A stretch of DNA of 64,000 nucleotides from Coffea arabica (Eukaryota > Streptophyta > Magnoliopsida > Gentianales > Rubiaceae), in the NCBI RefSeq assembly GCF_036785885.1, contig NC_092326.1, forward strand, positions 40,324,287 to 40,388,286. The letters run 5' to 3'. Shown piece after piece: positions 25,337-38,408 of the stretch (the first letter of the stretch is position 1; each line of letters starts with the position of its first letter). The notes under the pieces were generated by a model, which saw only the letters and a program-made list of their open reading frames with translations, ran no database searches and was not told where the DNA came from. The position numbers and the translations under genes were made by a program.

Positions 25337-27436
25337 TCATGCCTTGCAAGGAGGAGCAAGGCATTTGGAAAAGAATCCCAGCATTTTTTTCTGCATACAT
25401 TACAAGAATCCGCAGGTTAGTCATCAATTTGCTTGCAAAGTATCACTCTGAATAACCAATTAAAGTTTCTCCAAACTTCAAGGATCAAAAGGAATGGATA
25501 ACTTTGCAAAAGTCACTTTTTTACCATATCCAAAGTTCACTGCTAGATCAAATCCTAGTTGCAAGGACTGTTATACCAAGTATAATTATATCACATTTAA
25601 TATGTGGTTAACCAAATGCAAGAAGGTCAAAAATGACTTGTATTTGTGGGGGAAGAGGACGCACCCTCTTGGATGTTTGGAGAAGTAGCTCGGGAGGAAT
25701 CTTGTACAGATCTTCATCCACTGGTTTTACATTAACAGCAGTGGCAGCAGCAGTAGTAGCAGCAGCAGTTGTACTAGGCCTATGATGCGGTAGAATGGGG
25801 TTCCCATCGGCAGCAGCAGCAGCAGCATAATGCTTTGGCAAGTGCTGCTTTTTCTGATTCTGATCAAAATTATTATTATGATGATTATAATAGAAAAGCT
25901 GCTGACTTCTGGTTCGGGGTCTTGGGCCTCCTCTGGGCATCTGTTGTTGCTTCACGTCCACAACGTCATAAACCTTGAACTGAACTTCTTCTTGTTTAAT
26001 CCTGTGTTGCTCCTTTGCTTGCGGGGGGCGCCCGCATCTCCTCCTCCTACCATTGCCCTGCCCCTGACCATTATTATTATTAACTGCACCCCCTCCTCCT
26101 CCTCCTGCTATCTGCAACCATTGGATTTCACAATCTTTTCTCATCAGCAGCAGTGACATTTTCTGTAACCCCATACCACCTTCCGTCACGTAGACATGAA
26201 CGAAAGTACAACACAACCCCACCAGTAGGTAGCAGGTACTAGTAGTACATGGCCTTTCTGAATAATCAATAATGAACCATATACGCTACTGTTCCTATTT
26301 ATTGTCTTGTCCTGTAATTTCCTTTACTTGTGAGCTGAAATTCTTTGATAAAATTTTACGTAAAATAAGGACTGACTGAGTCATCAATTGACTCACTCAC
26401 TTTAGAATGAGAAGTATCGTTTACCAACAGAAAAAGACTCGTTACTTGACCAACTACATCCAATATCTTTTCTGGAAAACATAAAATTTGTAAATAAAAA
26501 AAAAAAAAAACACGCACAGACACACTAAACAGGGACATACGTTGAGCATTTGGGAAGACTACAAACCTAGAAGTGATGGGGTATCAATAGTATTTCCCCT
26601 CACTTAACGTTGTGTTGTCCTATTTCCAGGTTAGATGGAGCAGAAGCATTTGTCATCACTAAGGGTTCTGTTAAAAGCATGAACCCGCATCGTTAGGTGA
26701 CACGGTTTTGTGACCCTACTACAGTCACCACTACTACTAATTATAATTTATACCTAAGTATCCATCCAAGAAAGGAGCCATCAAAATGCACTACGAACAT
26801 CAATAATGTGTCTTGGCAAATCATTGACAGGCAATATGGGACATCTAATTAGCACCACCAAAACCAAAAGATTAGCTAGCATAAGCACCGACTAGCCATT
26901 AAGTCATTGACTAGTATTGTGATTTTATCTTTTGGGATTTCACATTTGGTAGTTGCCAAAGCAGTAGGAAAACAAAATAAATGAGTAAAATAGAACTTCA
27001 TAGACAACATAATATGCTGCTAGAAGTCAAGCGAAAATTACCCTTCTGGGAGGAACAGCAACAAGACGAACAGAAGGCTTCTGAGAATCAGCAGCACAAA
27101 GATCAATTGGATAACCACCACCGCCACTAGCACGAGCACTGGTCATGTATGGATTGCAATATTGATGCTGATTATCAGTAGTTAAAGCAGAAACATTACA
27201 ACGGACCAAGCCAGCCTGCCTAGCATTCTCGAAGTACTGAGTTATTGGCAGCTCATTTGCACTATCCCAGTTTCCAAATGCCGGAATTTGCCCACTTCTC
27301 TTTCCCTCCTATAATCAGAGTACATTCCATACAACCATATAAATACATGGACAACCCAAAAAAAAATTAAAAAAAAAAGAATTGGAAAAGGAAGTTATTC
27401 TTCAAGGAATAAAGGTGGACTTACAAAATATTCCAT
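25337..27436 (-). CDS. RIN4/NOI-family protein
   Basis: Four minus-strand exons (27436-27425, 27308-27042, 26111-25665, 25390-25337) encode 259 aa; all junctions are phase 0. Residues 5 to about 37 form a NOI (AvrRpt-cleavage) domain with IPAFGNWDSANELPITQYF, including the PxFGxW core that AvrRpt2 protease recognises in Arabidopsis RIN4. The middle is low complexity (Gly, Asn, Gln and two Ala runs, CAG-type codons). The last 17 residues, KKMLGFFSKCLAPPCKA, place two cysteines by a basic/hydrophobic patch, the usual acylation signal that tethers RIN4 relatives to the plasma membrane. RIN4 has two NOI domains; only an N-terminal one is seen here, so this is a single-NOI relative, not RIN4 itself. 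The first coding exon is just 12 bp (MEYF). Exons 1 and 4 are short but give a clean family-typical start and end. Confidence 0.88.
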
Positions 27437-27954
27437 GATCTTGTGATGGAAACCTCAGCAGAAGAGAGCAAGAGCACTTCAGGGAGAGAGCAGAGTAAAT
27501 GAATGAAAAGAGGGGGATATTCTAGTGCAAGAAGCAAGCAATGCAATGCCACTGTGCTGGTGCCTGGTGGGGTTTGGTGCCGTGCGGGCAGCAGTGGGGT
27601 CTGGTCATTTTCTTGGTGTTGAAAATTGGGACATTTTCGCTGACGTATAAAAATGATGAAATGCCAAAAGTCAACAAAAGGGTCTTTAGATCTAGTGCCC
27701 AAGTCTTAAATTTTGCTTCCATGTTTTATTATGTCGGATTAAAATACTGCTAGATAAGTACAAAGAGTGCATGTGCTGTTGAGCTCGTCCAAACCAGAAA
27801 TTGACTATTGTAACGCGGAATTAATAATCCACTATTTGGCATATGAGTCCTTTTGATATTTGTCTAAAATTAAAATTTTTTGATTTAAAATTAAATTTTT
27901 ATTGTAAGTTATTGTAGGATTTATAAAATTACTTATTAAAATTGGTAAAATTTT

Positions 27955-28300
27955 CTTTTTTCTTTTTCTTACTCATTTTCTTTTCTCTCATTTTCTTTCT
28001 CCCCTACCTTACCACTGCTCTTTCTCCTCAGCCTCCCCCCACTACCAATCGCCGTTGCCCACCAGTGGACAGACCCCTCTCTTTCTCTCTCTCTCTCTCT
28101 CTCTGCCCCCTTTGATCACGTGTCGCACAATTAGAGGGGTGGAGGCAGGGGAGGAAGAGAGAGAAAAATGGTGGAGGGACGAAGAAGAGGGCGAGAAGAG
28201 GGTAGAGGAAGAAAGAGAGGGAGAGCCGGAGAGAGAAGAAGGGAAGGAAAAAACGAGAAAGGAAGATAGGAGGAGGGAAAAAATGAGGTTGCTAACGGAG
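27955..28300. repeat. Strand-asymmetric pyrimidine tract followed by purine tract
   Basis: About 27955-28115 is nearly all C/T with a (CT)n run at 28078-28104. About 28130-28290 is nearly all A/G. The two can pair imperfectly as arms around a short centre holding cacgtgtcg. Confidence 0.75.
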
Positions 28301-30016
28301 TAGACGAAGTGCTGACCGACAGTGGAGGTGGTGGTGAGTTGAGAAAGAAGGGATTTTTTTTTCTTGAGCATTTTGAGGTTATAGGTTAAAAATTTTGAAA
28401 TTTTTTTTGAAATTACTGTAGTTAAATTGTTAAATAACTTATAGAGAAAAAACTTAACAAAAAATTCACTTATCAAACAGAACCTTAGTTTAGTGATTGT
28501 ATATTCTTGGCTGAATTAGGTTTATAGCTTTTTCTTCTCTTTGGTTTTTGGAAGATAATAATAGATATTCATTCATTCAATCAAATCAAGTACAGCAAGC
28601 CTTTCTACAACATAGAGGAGGGAAATTATCCCCACCATACCATCTGGTGGACAAGGCTTGTTTGTAGCTTTGTCTTAGTTTGTTATAGTTCAACAAGAAG
28701 ACAGGTTCAATTTCATATATGGTCATGTTGTAAATTGGCCTAAGTAAACACACGAGTTCTACGTGGGCCACATGTTCATCAATGTACCATAAACATTTAG
28801 TAATCTGAAATGTCCACGGTCATAAGTTGTTGCCCGTAAACATCTAATAAGACTTTTATCGTTTTGATTGCTATTTTTAAAAATTTTTTGTAAAAGAAAA
28901 AATATATCGTAATGAGTTGATGTATATAAAATAAAAAAAAATTAAAAAAATATGTTTACAAAAAATATATATTTACGAAAAATTACAATTTATCCAAACA
29001 TTACTGCATAATGAAAGATACTTTTAGTTCACAAATCACAAAATAAGCAATTGTTTAAGGGAGTTAAAGAATACAATTAAACTTGTAAAAAAAAACTTTG
29101 GAATCAAAGTATAATTAAAGTCAAGATTCCCAGTTATCAATTAATGGCATCGATTCAGACTCGAGAACCAGACATTCCAAGTGCTGGCAAGAACTTCCAA
29201 ACACAGCCAAAAGAACAACAGTATTCATAGTCAATGGTCGGTGTTGACTATAAGACTGGACTAAGGATGGAATGGAGCCGAACTTGGACAGCAAAGTCAA
29301 CTTCGGGATTACCCAGATTTCCATTTCATGGAGTAAATCATAAGGCAAAGCCACTTCTCATGGGTTAGCTGTCGTTGACGAATGCAACGACCATGGAACT
29401 GATGGAAGGAAGGAAGGACTGCTGTGCCCATTCCCATTCCTTCCATGTCAAAAAACAGAGAGTCATTTCCCTTGATTTCCGCTGCGCCAGAACGTGGCCC
29501 TTGACTCCTTCCCTTGTGGGTTGGTTAATTTAGCTGTCTCTATATTTACCAACGGCAGCTGGGAATGGGACACTGTGCTTCCTTCATCTCGTCAGTTAAA
29601 ACGCAGAGTCGGTGGCTCACTCACTGGTCACTGCCCATTTGACAAAACCTTTCTACGTAAAAAGTGGTGCAAGAATTGAAAGTTTTTCCCATCTCTTTTA
29701 TGACTTTGCTCTGAATATTTTGGTACATCTTGACTCATCATCTTAATGGGTACAACTTCCAAGTGAATTCTCATTTCCTGCATTGCATTTGTAGGAAGTT
29801 TTGATTTCTCAAGTTGGACCCTTCAACTTTGCAGGAGGACCAAATTTACTTTGACAAAATTAGTTGTGCGCGCAAAATGTCTAAAGTAATGCCTAACTTG
29901 TTCATGAAAAAAATAATTTTTTTTTATAAAAAAATTACAATTCGAGCAAGGTTCAAATTTCTTGGGTTTTTCAAAAATGTTTCTTGGAATTTGTATGTTG
30001 AAGCCATCATCATGAC

Positions 30017-30713
30017 TAGGGGTGGCAATCGGGTCGAGTTCGGGTTGACGGGTTGGATTGAGGTCCAAGTTAAAAAAAAAAAAATCGCTGATCCGAACTT
30101 GACCCGCCAACCCGAAACGGGTCAAGATACCTGACAAGAACCTGAAAATTTTGGATTGGCGGGGTCGATCCGAAATGACTCGAAACTTAATTTTAATTTA
30201 TTAATTTATCACTGTAATTTCTAATAAAATCAATTTCTCACAAAATTAATTACATCATCAAGTAATAAAAATTTAAATAAATAGTTTCAAACCAAAACTA
30301 AAATAAATTAAACACCGTAAAAGTGTTTTATGCCAAACCAAATATAAAATAAATTAAAACAGCATAAAAGTAAAAAATAATATAATATATTATTTGTCCA
30401 AATATAATAATTTCAACTTCACATAAGTTAAATAAATTCATTTAGAATTAAGTAATTAATGCATTTGAAAAAAAAAGAATGATTTAGTTTAGTTAGATAA
30501 AATAATTTTTATATTTATTAAATTATTTTTAATTCGTAAACAGGTCATATCGGGTCATATCAGGTCATTACGAGTTGACTCGAAATCGACCTGTTTTCTT
30601 TTAGGATTCATCGGGTTCGATCCGATTCTGACCCGAAATCTCAACCCAAACCCATTAATTTCGTGTTAGATTCTTGTTGTGTTTTCGAATCGTATTAGAA
30701 ATTACCACCCCTA
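30017..30713 (+). mobile_element. Non-autonomous hAT-like element, TAGGGGTGG ends
   Basis: Ends are TAGGGGTGGCAAT and TTACCACCCCTA (inverted). Flanks ATCATGAC (30009-30016) and ATTATAAC (30714-30721) match at 6 of 8 positions, both differences being transitions, fitting a decayed 8 bp duplication. The subterminal parts repeat cgggt/acccg words around an AT-rich core. No transposase. Confidence 0.8.
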
Positions 30714-31170
30714 ATTATAACCCTGAGATTTGGTGAACATGTTAGGGATTTGCTAACCCCAGATCATTTATGAACCCGCTCTAAGATATGTATCTTTCTT
30801 TTTTTTTTTTTTTTGGGGATCATGTTCGCTTGATACCAACTTCTAATACTGTCGTGAATTAGAGCGTCTGAAATTTGTAGCCAGGTGTTGTATCCCCATG
30901 GGATGATGGCCATAAAATCTTACCAAATGGAGCTCTATAGCAATGACCAAACTTGCTTGTTCTGTCACATAAATGCCAAAACAGTAGTATGATTTGGGGT
31001 CATGCTCTGTACAAATTTGTCCACGTCTGTTCTTGAAAGTGAAGGTTAATTTGTCCTTGAGATCAAATTAAAAGCTCTTTTTTTCTTTTTTGGGAATCAA
31101 ATTGCAAGCTTTGAAATCCCACCTATCCCGTATATAGTGTCTATAATTAATTTACAGTTAGAGATTTTAA

Positions 31171-31937
31171 TAGGGTTGGGCCGACCCGAACTCAGCCTAT
31201 TCGGCACAAAGAAAAGAGGCGAGGCCAATTAGAATTCTGGGTCAGACAGAGGATGAATCTAGATACGAGGCTTGATTGAATACGAATCGAGTTTGGACCT
31301 TTATATGTTAACTAGATTAAAATCTTGCCCCTTATTTATATATTATTTATATTATTGATGTGTGTATATGTATATACACACACCCTAATGGATATGATTA
31401 TAAATGTATTATTTTTAAATATGTAATGTATGATTAGACTATTTGTGATTAGTGTTGGTTTTGAAGAGATTTGAGAATAACCTATTAGTATTCTACTGAC
31501 TAATGACTATTACTATTAATCTATTACATGATTTGAAAACTAAAAGCCCTAATCCCTCTTCGAACACAATTGTTGTTGGAAAATTTTGATTTATGTATTT
31601 TTAAAAGAATTAGACACCATTATTATTGGAAAACTTTTGGTTTATGTACTTTGAATGAGTTTTCTAGTGATTTATGTGTAATTATAATATTGTAGATTGC
31701 AAATTAACTTTACTATTTAATAGTTACGGTAATTATATTAAGAAAATTAAGGAGTAATAAATGAGTTTTGGATTAAATCTGCATTAGGCTCAAAGTTCGA
31801 ATGTATTATGAGTTAAGTATGAGTTTTACAAATATCAGCCCGAAACTCATAACCCAAAATCCGAATGTTTTGTTAACTATATGAGTTGAGTCTATGCATA
31901 TCAAAATCTGGCTCAGATGGCCCAATTGACAGCCTTA
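31171..31937 (+). mobile_element. Decayed hAT-like element
   Basis: The 3' end, ggcccaattgacagcctta, is the inverse of the 5' end TAGGGTTGGGCC once an internal gap of about 7 bp in the 5' end is allowed. The flanks do not give a convincing duplication (3 of 8). Internal word composition (gacccgaactc, cgaatg) is like its relatives. Confidence 0.55.
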
Positions 31938-33736
31938 GTTGTAGTACGACTGGTTCGAAGATCCCTCTTTTGGGCTTGCCTCATTCCTCCATCTCAACAA
32001 TTCGTTTTTTTTTTTTGGGATGGGGTTTTTTTTCTTGGCGTTTAGAATTTTTTATTTTTTTTTGGGAAGAATATAGGAGTCATAAAATGTCAAAAAAAAG
32101 TTATTGATAAGAGAGGACTGAGTTGGCCTGCAGTAAAAGAATGTGAGCTTGTTTAACATGGAGATAACCATGAAAATATTGCCTAATCCCCATGGTAACG
32201 TAGATTCTTGTTTCTTTAACTTTGCTCTCTCTTTTTTTTTTTGTCCAAATCCACAACAAAAGCACAAAGTTTAATGTGAGAAATGGTTGAAGCTGTTGTT
32301 AGAATACTTGAATCCACAAGAAATTTTACTATTGCAAAAAAAAAAAAAAAAAATCTCATGGACCCATCTTTTTATTTTTTTTTTGCAGTTATCAGAGGGC
32401 CATGGTAGTGCTAAAAAAATTTTCACCGCCTAGTATATATAATCAATCCATGTTCTAGCAAATAATTTCAAGGGCTTGCTATAGTTTGATTGCTATGATG
32501 AAAAGCATTTTCAAAAGTACTCCCAAAATGTCCTAATCATATCTTAAAAAAATAGGTATTGCTTGTCAAATTCCTAGAAGGATTCCGCTTATTAAGGACC
32601 ACCCAACCAAAAGCAAGTAGTAGAAACAAGAAAAGGCTTGTTTTCTTTATGTAGCTATTTACATCACACACACACACACAACACACAGAGGGGAAAAAAA
32701 AAGGGGCACTTGAGCACTTGGCTGCTCCCATTATTCTATCATGCCTTTCTAAAAGGCTACCTTATCCTCCTCCTTTCTCACCAAGAACAAAAGATAAAAA
32801 ATTTAATTAAAAAAAAAAAATCTTATCGTCTGATTTGATTTCCTTTCCTTCAACCTTCACAGAAACTGTACAAATGTATTGTTCTCCTTGTTTTTGTGCT
32901 GGATTTGGTACTTTACATAGTTAAAGCCAACAGGGGATGCTTTCTAACCAGAATTATTCTCCCTTTTAAACACATTATTATTTTTGTTTTCCATTGGTTA
33001 ATAGTATTGATGATATTTGGAGGCTTTTGCAAAAGTCCAAAAGTAAAAACTTGTGTCTTTGAAAATGATTCCACTTCCACCTAAAACCAACCTCAGGCAC
33101 AAAACAAGATTACCATCTCTATGACATGAATGTAGGTACAACGCTCCCTCAATTTGTCATTCCACTGTAAGCTAGCTTCTGTATCAATCTATAGATGGAT
33201 TTGTAAGCTTATATCAAAAGGCCAAGTGAAACAGGTGCGATAGCATCATCAGCAGTTAAGTGAACCCAGACAAAATTCCGCGTGATCAGAGCAGTTAAAG
33301 CATAATTGCTTTATTGGAGTGATTCTGGCAGCACCATAGAAGAGACATTGATTTGATTCTCTACCAAATTGATTCAAGACCAAATAGTGTGAAGGAGAAA
33401 TATCCTTCATTCTTGCAAATTCTATCCTATTGCCGTAAATGTTAGACCAGCAATGTGATTAATGAAGCAATTTGACAAAATCAAGAGACACTGTGCATGT
33501 CATGTTAAGTCCCATGAAAGAGTTGTCATATGGGGGATCTACAGTTTCCCACATTCCTGTATGCACATGGCGCAGTGAAAACAGCAGGGTACGGGACTTT
33601 CTAAAATGGATAGGAAACTACGGTGAATTTATTTTGTATAGTTTTACACAAAACTTATGATAGGTGTAGGTATAGAATGAAGCATGGTTACTTACGATGG
33701 GTGAAAGGAATGTACAATGGCCTAAGAAGATCTATT

Positions 33737-36044
33737 TCAAGCAGTGTTGGAAATGGCAGCATATCGATTTATTCGCTCCAGAAGGCCGAGCGCCTTCCTT
33801 TTGGCTCTTGAAGTTCCATTCAGTGCAAGCTGAGAAATAGTCCCATTTGCATCCTCCTCTTTTCTGATCTCTCTCAATTTTGCTCTGTCGTTAAAACACA
33901 TTGTATAGAGGATTGCAATGCAGTTCTCTTTGTTGCGCTCGCTTGTTTTCTCCCTGATGACATTGAGCAGGAAAGACAGCGCACCGAGTTCCGCCATCTC
34001 CTCAATCGCCTTCTGATGGCTGGCCAGCATTGCAAGAATAGCCAAGAGCTCATCCATGAGCAAATGATCAACGATCTTCTTCATAATGACCCCAACCGCT
34101 CCATCAGACACCGCCCTACTCTTGTTCTCAAGAACAACGCATAAACTGAAGATTGCTGAAGCTGCATCCTTCATTGCTGGTGGATGTCCTTCTTCCAGAA
34201 GCTCAATCAAAGGCTTGAGAGCGCCCAATTCGCCAATCATGTATTTATTTGAATCAATGGCTGATAGCGTGAAAAGAGCTGCAGCAGCATTGCTCCTTGT
34301 CTCGATCCTTTCAAATTTGAGGGCCTCAATAAGAAGAGGAATCACTGCTGGATTCTCAGCAAATAACTTTTTGTTAGTGTCAAGTATTGACAGATTCAAA
34401 ATTGTTGTGATCAAATCCTCTTCTAAATCAGGATCAATATCAGGCTTCCCTGATGCAAGTGGTTCAATCAAATAGGAAATGGCATTAGTAATCTCCCCAA
34501 AGAGAACTCGGAAAGATGGTGACCGCTTTGTTAGTTGCCTAATCTCTTTTGCTGCAATCTTCTGATCAGAAACAGCAGACGAGGAAAGTTTCTCAAGCAG
34601 CGAACTCAAACGTCCTTGGTCAGCATTTGCAATTGCTTTTTCTTCATCAACATCTTGTACAAGGGTAGGAAGCTGAATTCCATGTTCTCTGCTCCATCTA
34701 CAAATCATATCCTTGAGCAGGACATTAGGAACCAGAATCATATGCGAAAGAACTTGTTCTGTTTGAGGGCAGGTCCGATTTCCCTCATTCAGCCAGTTTT
34801 GGATGAATGGCCGATCAAACGTCTGCAGAACAGGTCACAAATGTTGGCTCTCTTGATAATGACACAACATTTCAGCACAGCCTAAAATCTGGAAATCCAA
34901 TTGCTGAACTACAGTGACGAAATTCAATTTGCCCCAACAAATTTGCTTAGCTTCTGACTATTCACAATGCATAATCGGTAATAATTGAAAATTTACTTTC
35001 ATCAAATTCAAACATCACTGAAAGGATTCAACCTGACATTTTGAAAATTTCGCCAGCCTAGAAAATTCTGCCAGTAAGGTGACAATGTTCATGGACCTAC
35101 ACTACTACAATAATGCATGGAAAAAAAAAACCTTCTGGGGGATGACCACAGATATTTCTGCGCCACTGGTTTTGTTGGTCCATGTTTACTTCATGATCTA
35201 CGAGACTTTAACAAGACAATTGTTTAAAAAAAAAAAAAAAAAAAATGAGGCATAACCCTATCAGATTTTCCTCCATTGTCACATCAACCGTACTTTAATA
35301 AAGAAGTGCATAACCCCTACCTCATGTCACTGTTCACTAATTAATTAACTATTTACACTTGGTCACAAACCTGTACGTTCTTTTGCCAGAACGGTGAAAG
35401 CTATTGAAAGTCTTTAAAACATGAAATTTTAAAAAAACACTTAATATCCTGCAGACAAGGCACAAGTGGTGACCAATGATCCGCAAGAGTCTTACTAGAA
35501 GAAATAAGTTTTTGTTGGTTGATTACTTTATACATTTCTAGTAATCTCAGAATCAAAGAAGAAGACACTGGCATTGACAAGAAAAAAGAGAATTTTGAAC
35601 CTTTGAACACCAAATAATCACAAGAAAAGGGGAGAATTAACAAGAAAAATTGAATGAAAAGACAGAAATATCAAAGACACCAAGAAAAAGTTTCAAGAAA
35701 TATCAAAGACACCAAGAAAAAGTTTCAATCTTGAACAGAAGATTAATAGGGAATCTACCAACCTGGCCAGAGGCTATGACAACAGGGTCAATCATGAGTT
35801 GTCCAGAAAGAGGACATCTAAATTCAGGAGGTGGAAGAGTAAGCAAAAGGCTTTGTGGGTTGGAATGCTTCAACTTCAATTCTTTCAAACAAGACAGAGC
35901 CTGCATGGCACGATCAGCGGCTTCCAATGCATAATCATCTTCTTCCACAATACTCTGTACCAATATCTGCAGTTCCCTCTTGAGCTGTTCTGCTGTAGTT
36001 TTTACTTCCAAAACCGCCCCTTTTTCTGTTGTTGTCTTGGCCAT
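33737..36044 (-). CDS. PUB9: U-box/ARM E3 ubiquitin ligase, PUB9-like
   Basis: Two exons, 36044-35763 and 34822-33737, joined at phase 0 by a 940 bp GT-AG intron inside the U-box, encode 455 aa; Arabidopsis PUB9 is close to this length. Residues 1-65 form a helical N-terminal region. The U-box runs from about 72 to 140 (PPEFRCPLSGQLMIDPVV, then TFDRPFIQNWL and NRTCPQTEQ) and should bind the E2. Armadillo repeats follow (ILNLSILDTNKKLFAENP, RSNAAAALFTLSAIDSNK, KDAASAIFSLCVVLENKS) and select the substrate. The ending RAKRKALGLLERINR is typical of the group. The likely role is cytosolic or nuclear protein ubiquitination; substrates cannot be read from the sequence. The start MAKTTTEKG fits the family, and an upstream in-frame ATG at 36140 gives an unlikely hydrophobic leader. 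The intron has a 32 bp tandem duplication near its donor (35663-35730). Confidence 0.93.
35663..35730. repeat. Tandem duplication, 34 bp period
   Basis: The unit agaaatatcaaagacaccaa... ending agtttca is repeated twice head to tail with no visible difference, about 35 bp inside the intron of the PUB9-like gene from its donor. Confidence 0.85.
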
Positions 36045-36572
36045 CTTATCTACACCACAAAATATGAAAATACAAATTGGGAACAGGGATTTAAGCAAAA
36101 AGAAGAATGGAAACTGCGGTTGGAATTCAAGAATAAACAAGAAGAAGAAAGTTGGTGGTGTCCTGCATAAGCCTACTCTACTAGGACAACAACAACTAGT
36201 TCTTCTTCCATACTCTCTTTTCTTGCTTTGTCGTCTTTTATAAAAGAACCCCTTTTGTTGGTGGATTTTGAAATTGTGGAGATGGCTCGATGGGATGAGG
36301 TCGTCGGCGCCTCCTGGACTTTACTCGGGGAATTACGAAACAAATACGACTATTATTCCTCCTACTTGACTTTTACTCTTCACCATGTGTCGGTAGAATA
36401 AACAGGGGAACAAGGTTTCTAAAGGAAAGTGTACATTTCTATTAATAGACAGATAATCTCTGGTTGGGGGATAACCCCAAATTAATTACTAATTAGTGAA
36501 TGATTTGGTGAGCGGTGAAAAATGCATTATAAGTTTACATTCATCTGAACCGGCTCTTGCTGCTGTATAAAG

Positions 36573-37405
36573 TAGACCTGCCAATCCGGGCTAATGAGCC
36601 GGACTTTCGTAAATTCGAAATTCAACTCATTTAATTTGTAATATTTTCAAATTTCGAGTTATGAGTTTTAGATTAATAAATGTGAAACTCATATTTAATT
36701 CACATAATATTTAGGTTATGAGCCTTATTTGAGTTTAGCTCAATTTCACTTATTACATCTCAATTTTCTTAATATAATTACTATAACTATTAAGTTGTAA
36801 AACTAATTTAACATTTATAAAACTATAACATTAAAACTAAACATGAACAAGTAATAGTTCTTAAAAAGTATATAAACCAAAAAATTTTCAACAATATTTA
36901 TATCTAATTCGTTCAAAATACATGAAAAATAATAATAAAACATGCAGTCATAAGCTAATACATTTTCAAAAGTTGGAACTTCTTTTATAGTGTTGTGATT
37001 TGAATCCAAACATGCTTGATGATTTGTATTTATAGATCAAAAAGAAATCAACCAATCAAAAAAGTTAGAGATTCAATTATGTATTACTAATATTATCTCT
37101 CAAGAAAGCTCGTAGAAGAGTTTTCAGATGTATTTTTGTATTTTGTAATTTGTATATATTTAGTATTTAGTAATAATATATTTGGATATATAATTATACA
37201 TAATATCAAAATATAAATATTATATAAATCGGGCCAGACCTATATCAGGTGTGAGCCTAATGAGATCCAAGCTCGGCTCATATTTAATTCGGACTTATTT
37301 TTTAGACTCAACCTTAGATTAACTCACTAAAAGGTCGAACTCATCAGACATTTTTTGGGGCAAACGAGCCGAACTCGGACTGGTCCGATCCAACTGACAG
37401 TCCTA
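36573..37405 (+). mobile_element. Non-autonomous hAT-like element with 7/8 TSD
   Basis: Ends are TAGACCTGCCAATCCGGGC and GATCCAACTGACAGTCCTA, imperfect inverted repeats. Flanks GTATAAAG (36565-36572) and ATATAAAG (37406-37413) match at 7 of 8. The 833 bp element has an AT-rich core without coding capacity and belongs with the TAGGG-ended set. Confidence 0.8.
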
Positions 37406-38408
37406 ATATAAAGTGTATATAAAATTGCTATGGCCCTGGGTGAAGTGGTGGGTTCTTGTAAAGGTTAATAATATATGTTATTGGTAAATCACACACGGTA
37501 TAATTATCTTATGATGTTAACATTTACATTTATGAACAAAACCTTTTGATAAATGAACCACCCATTAGATGCATTTTTTATTCTTTTTTCTAAAGATTTT
37601 TCTAACGGATGGTCAGTGGATACTCATACTTAAATTACATCCAGTTTTTTTTTTTTTTTTGTAAACTATTTTCCCCCAATTCTCACGTTGTCCCTTACAG
37701 ATGGTTTTTTTTTTACTTTTAATTGTACATATTTTTGTATAATACACTTTTTTTTTTATTACATATTACATAAAATAGTTATATTTGCTTGCACTATTTT
37801 TGTGATTCTTTCAATTAAAAATATTTTTTGACAAGTTGCACATGCGAATGTGTCTCAATAGCTAGTTACAATTATTGTACCATCTCCATTTAGATTTTTT
37901 TTTTTCAAATGAATTACATATTCCTAAAAGAATTGACAACTAATATTTATGAATTTTTCTGATTGAATTGCACTTAACTTGCAAATCTGCATTTATCGTA
38001 TTCTTCCATTTGGACATTCTCTTCAATTAAGTTTTCCTCTACCAAAAAAATAAATAAATAAAACTGAGGTCTCACTGAAAGAGTGTCTAAGTAAGCACAA
38101 CTCAGTTAAGCCTTCTTAAAAAAAAAAAAAAAATCAACGACGTACAAATACGTGATATTAAATTGGCTAAATCAGATGGTAATATTGTCTTACTGTTCAT
38201 TATTAAATTGGCATTGCTCAGTACATACAAATCTATCTACAAGATATCATTTACTACTTTGCAACATCCACAGTAACCAGCTCCAAAATCTCCTTTTTAT
38301 ATGACAAATGTTATTATCATGTCATGTGAAGCGAAGAAAAGTAATATCAATTGACTGAGTCATATACCTTAATTGCATCTCTTCAAGGCATTGGTAATTT
38401 CAACATTA

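Larger units (their letters stand above)
27437..33736. other. Intergenic region rich in small transposons
   Basis: Contains a pyrimidine/purine foldback (27955-28300), a hAT-like element (30017-30713) and a more decayed related one (31171-31937), poly-T tracts near 30795, 32010-32070 and 32340, and a short CA tract at about 32665. 33.1-33.7 kb is probably the PUB9-like 3' UTR and flank. No gene is supported. Confidence 0.5.

Noticed and set aside
28042-28476. 144-residue Ser/Leu-rich minus frame and its Glu/Arg-rich plus counterpart
   Set aside because: Low-complexity translation of the purine/pyrimidine tract.
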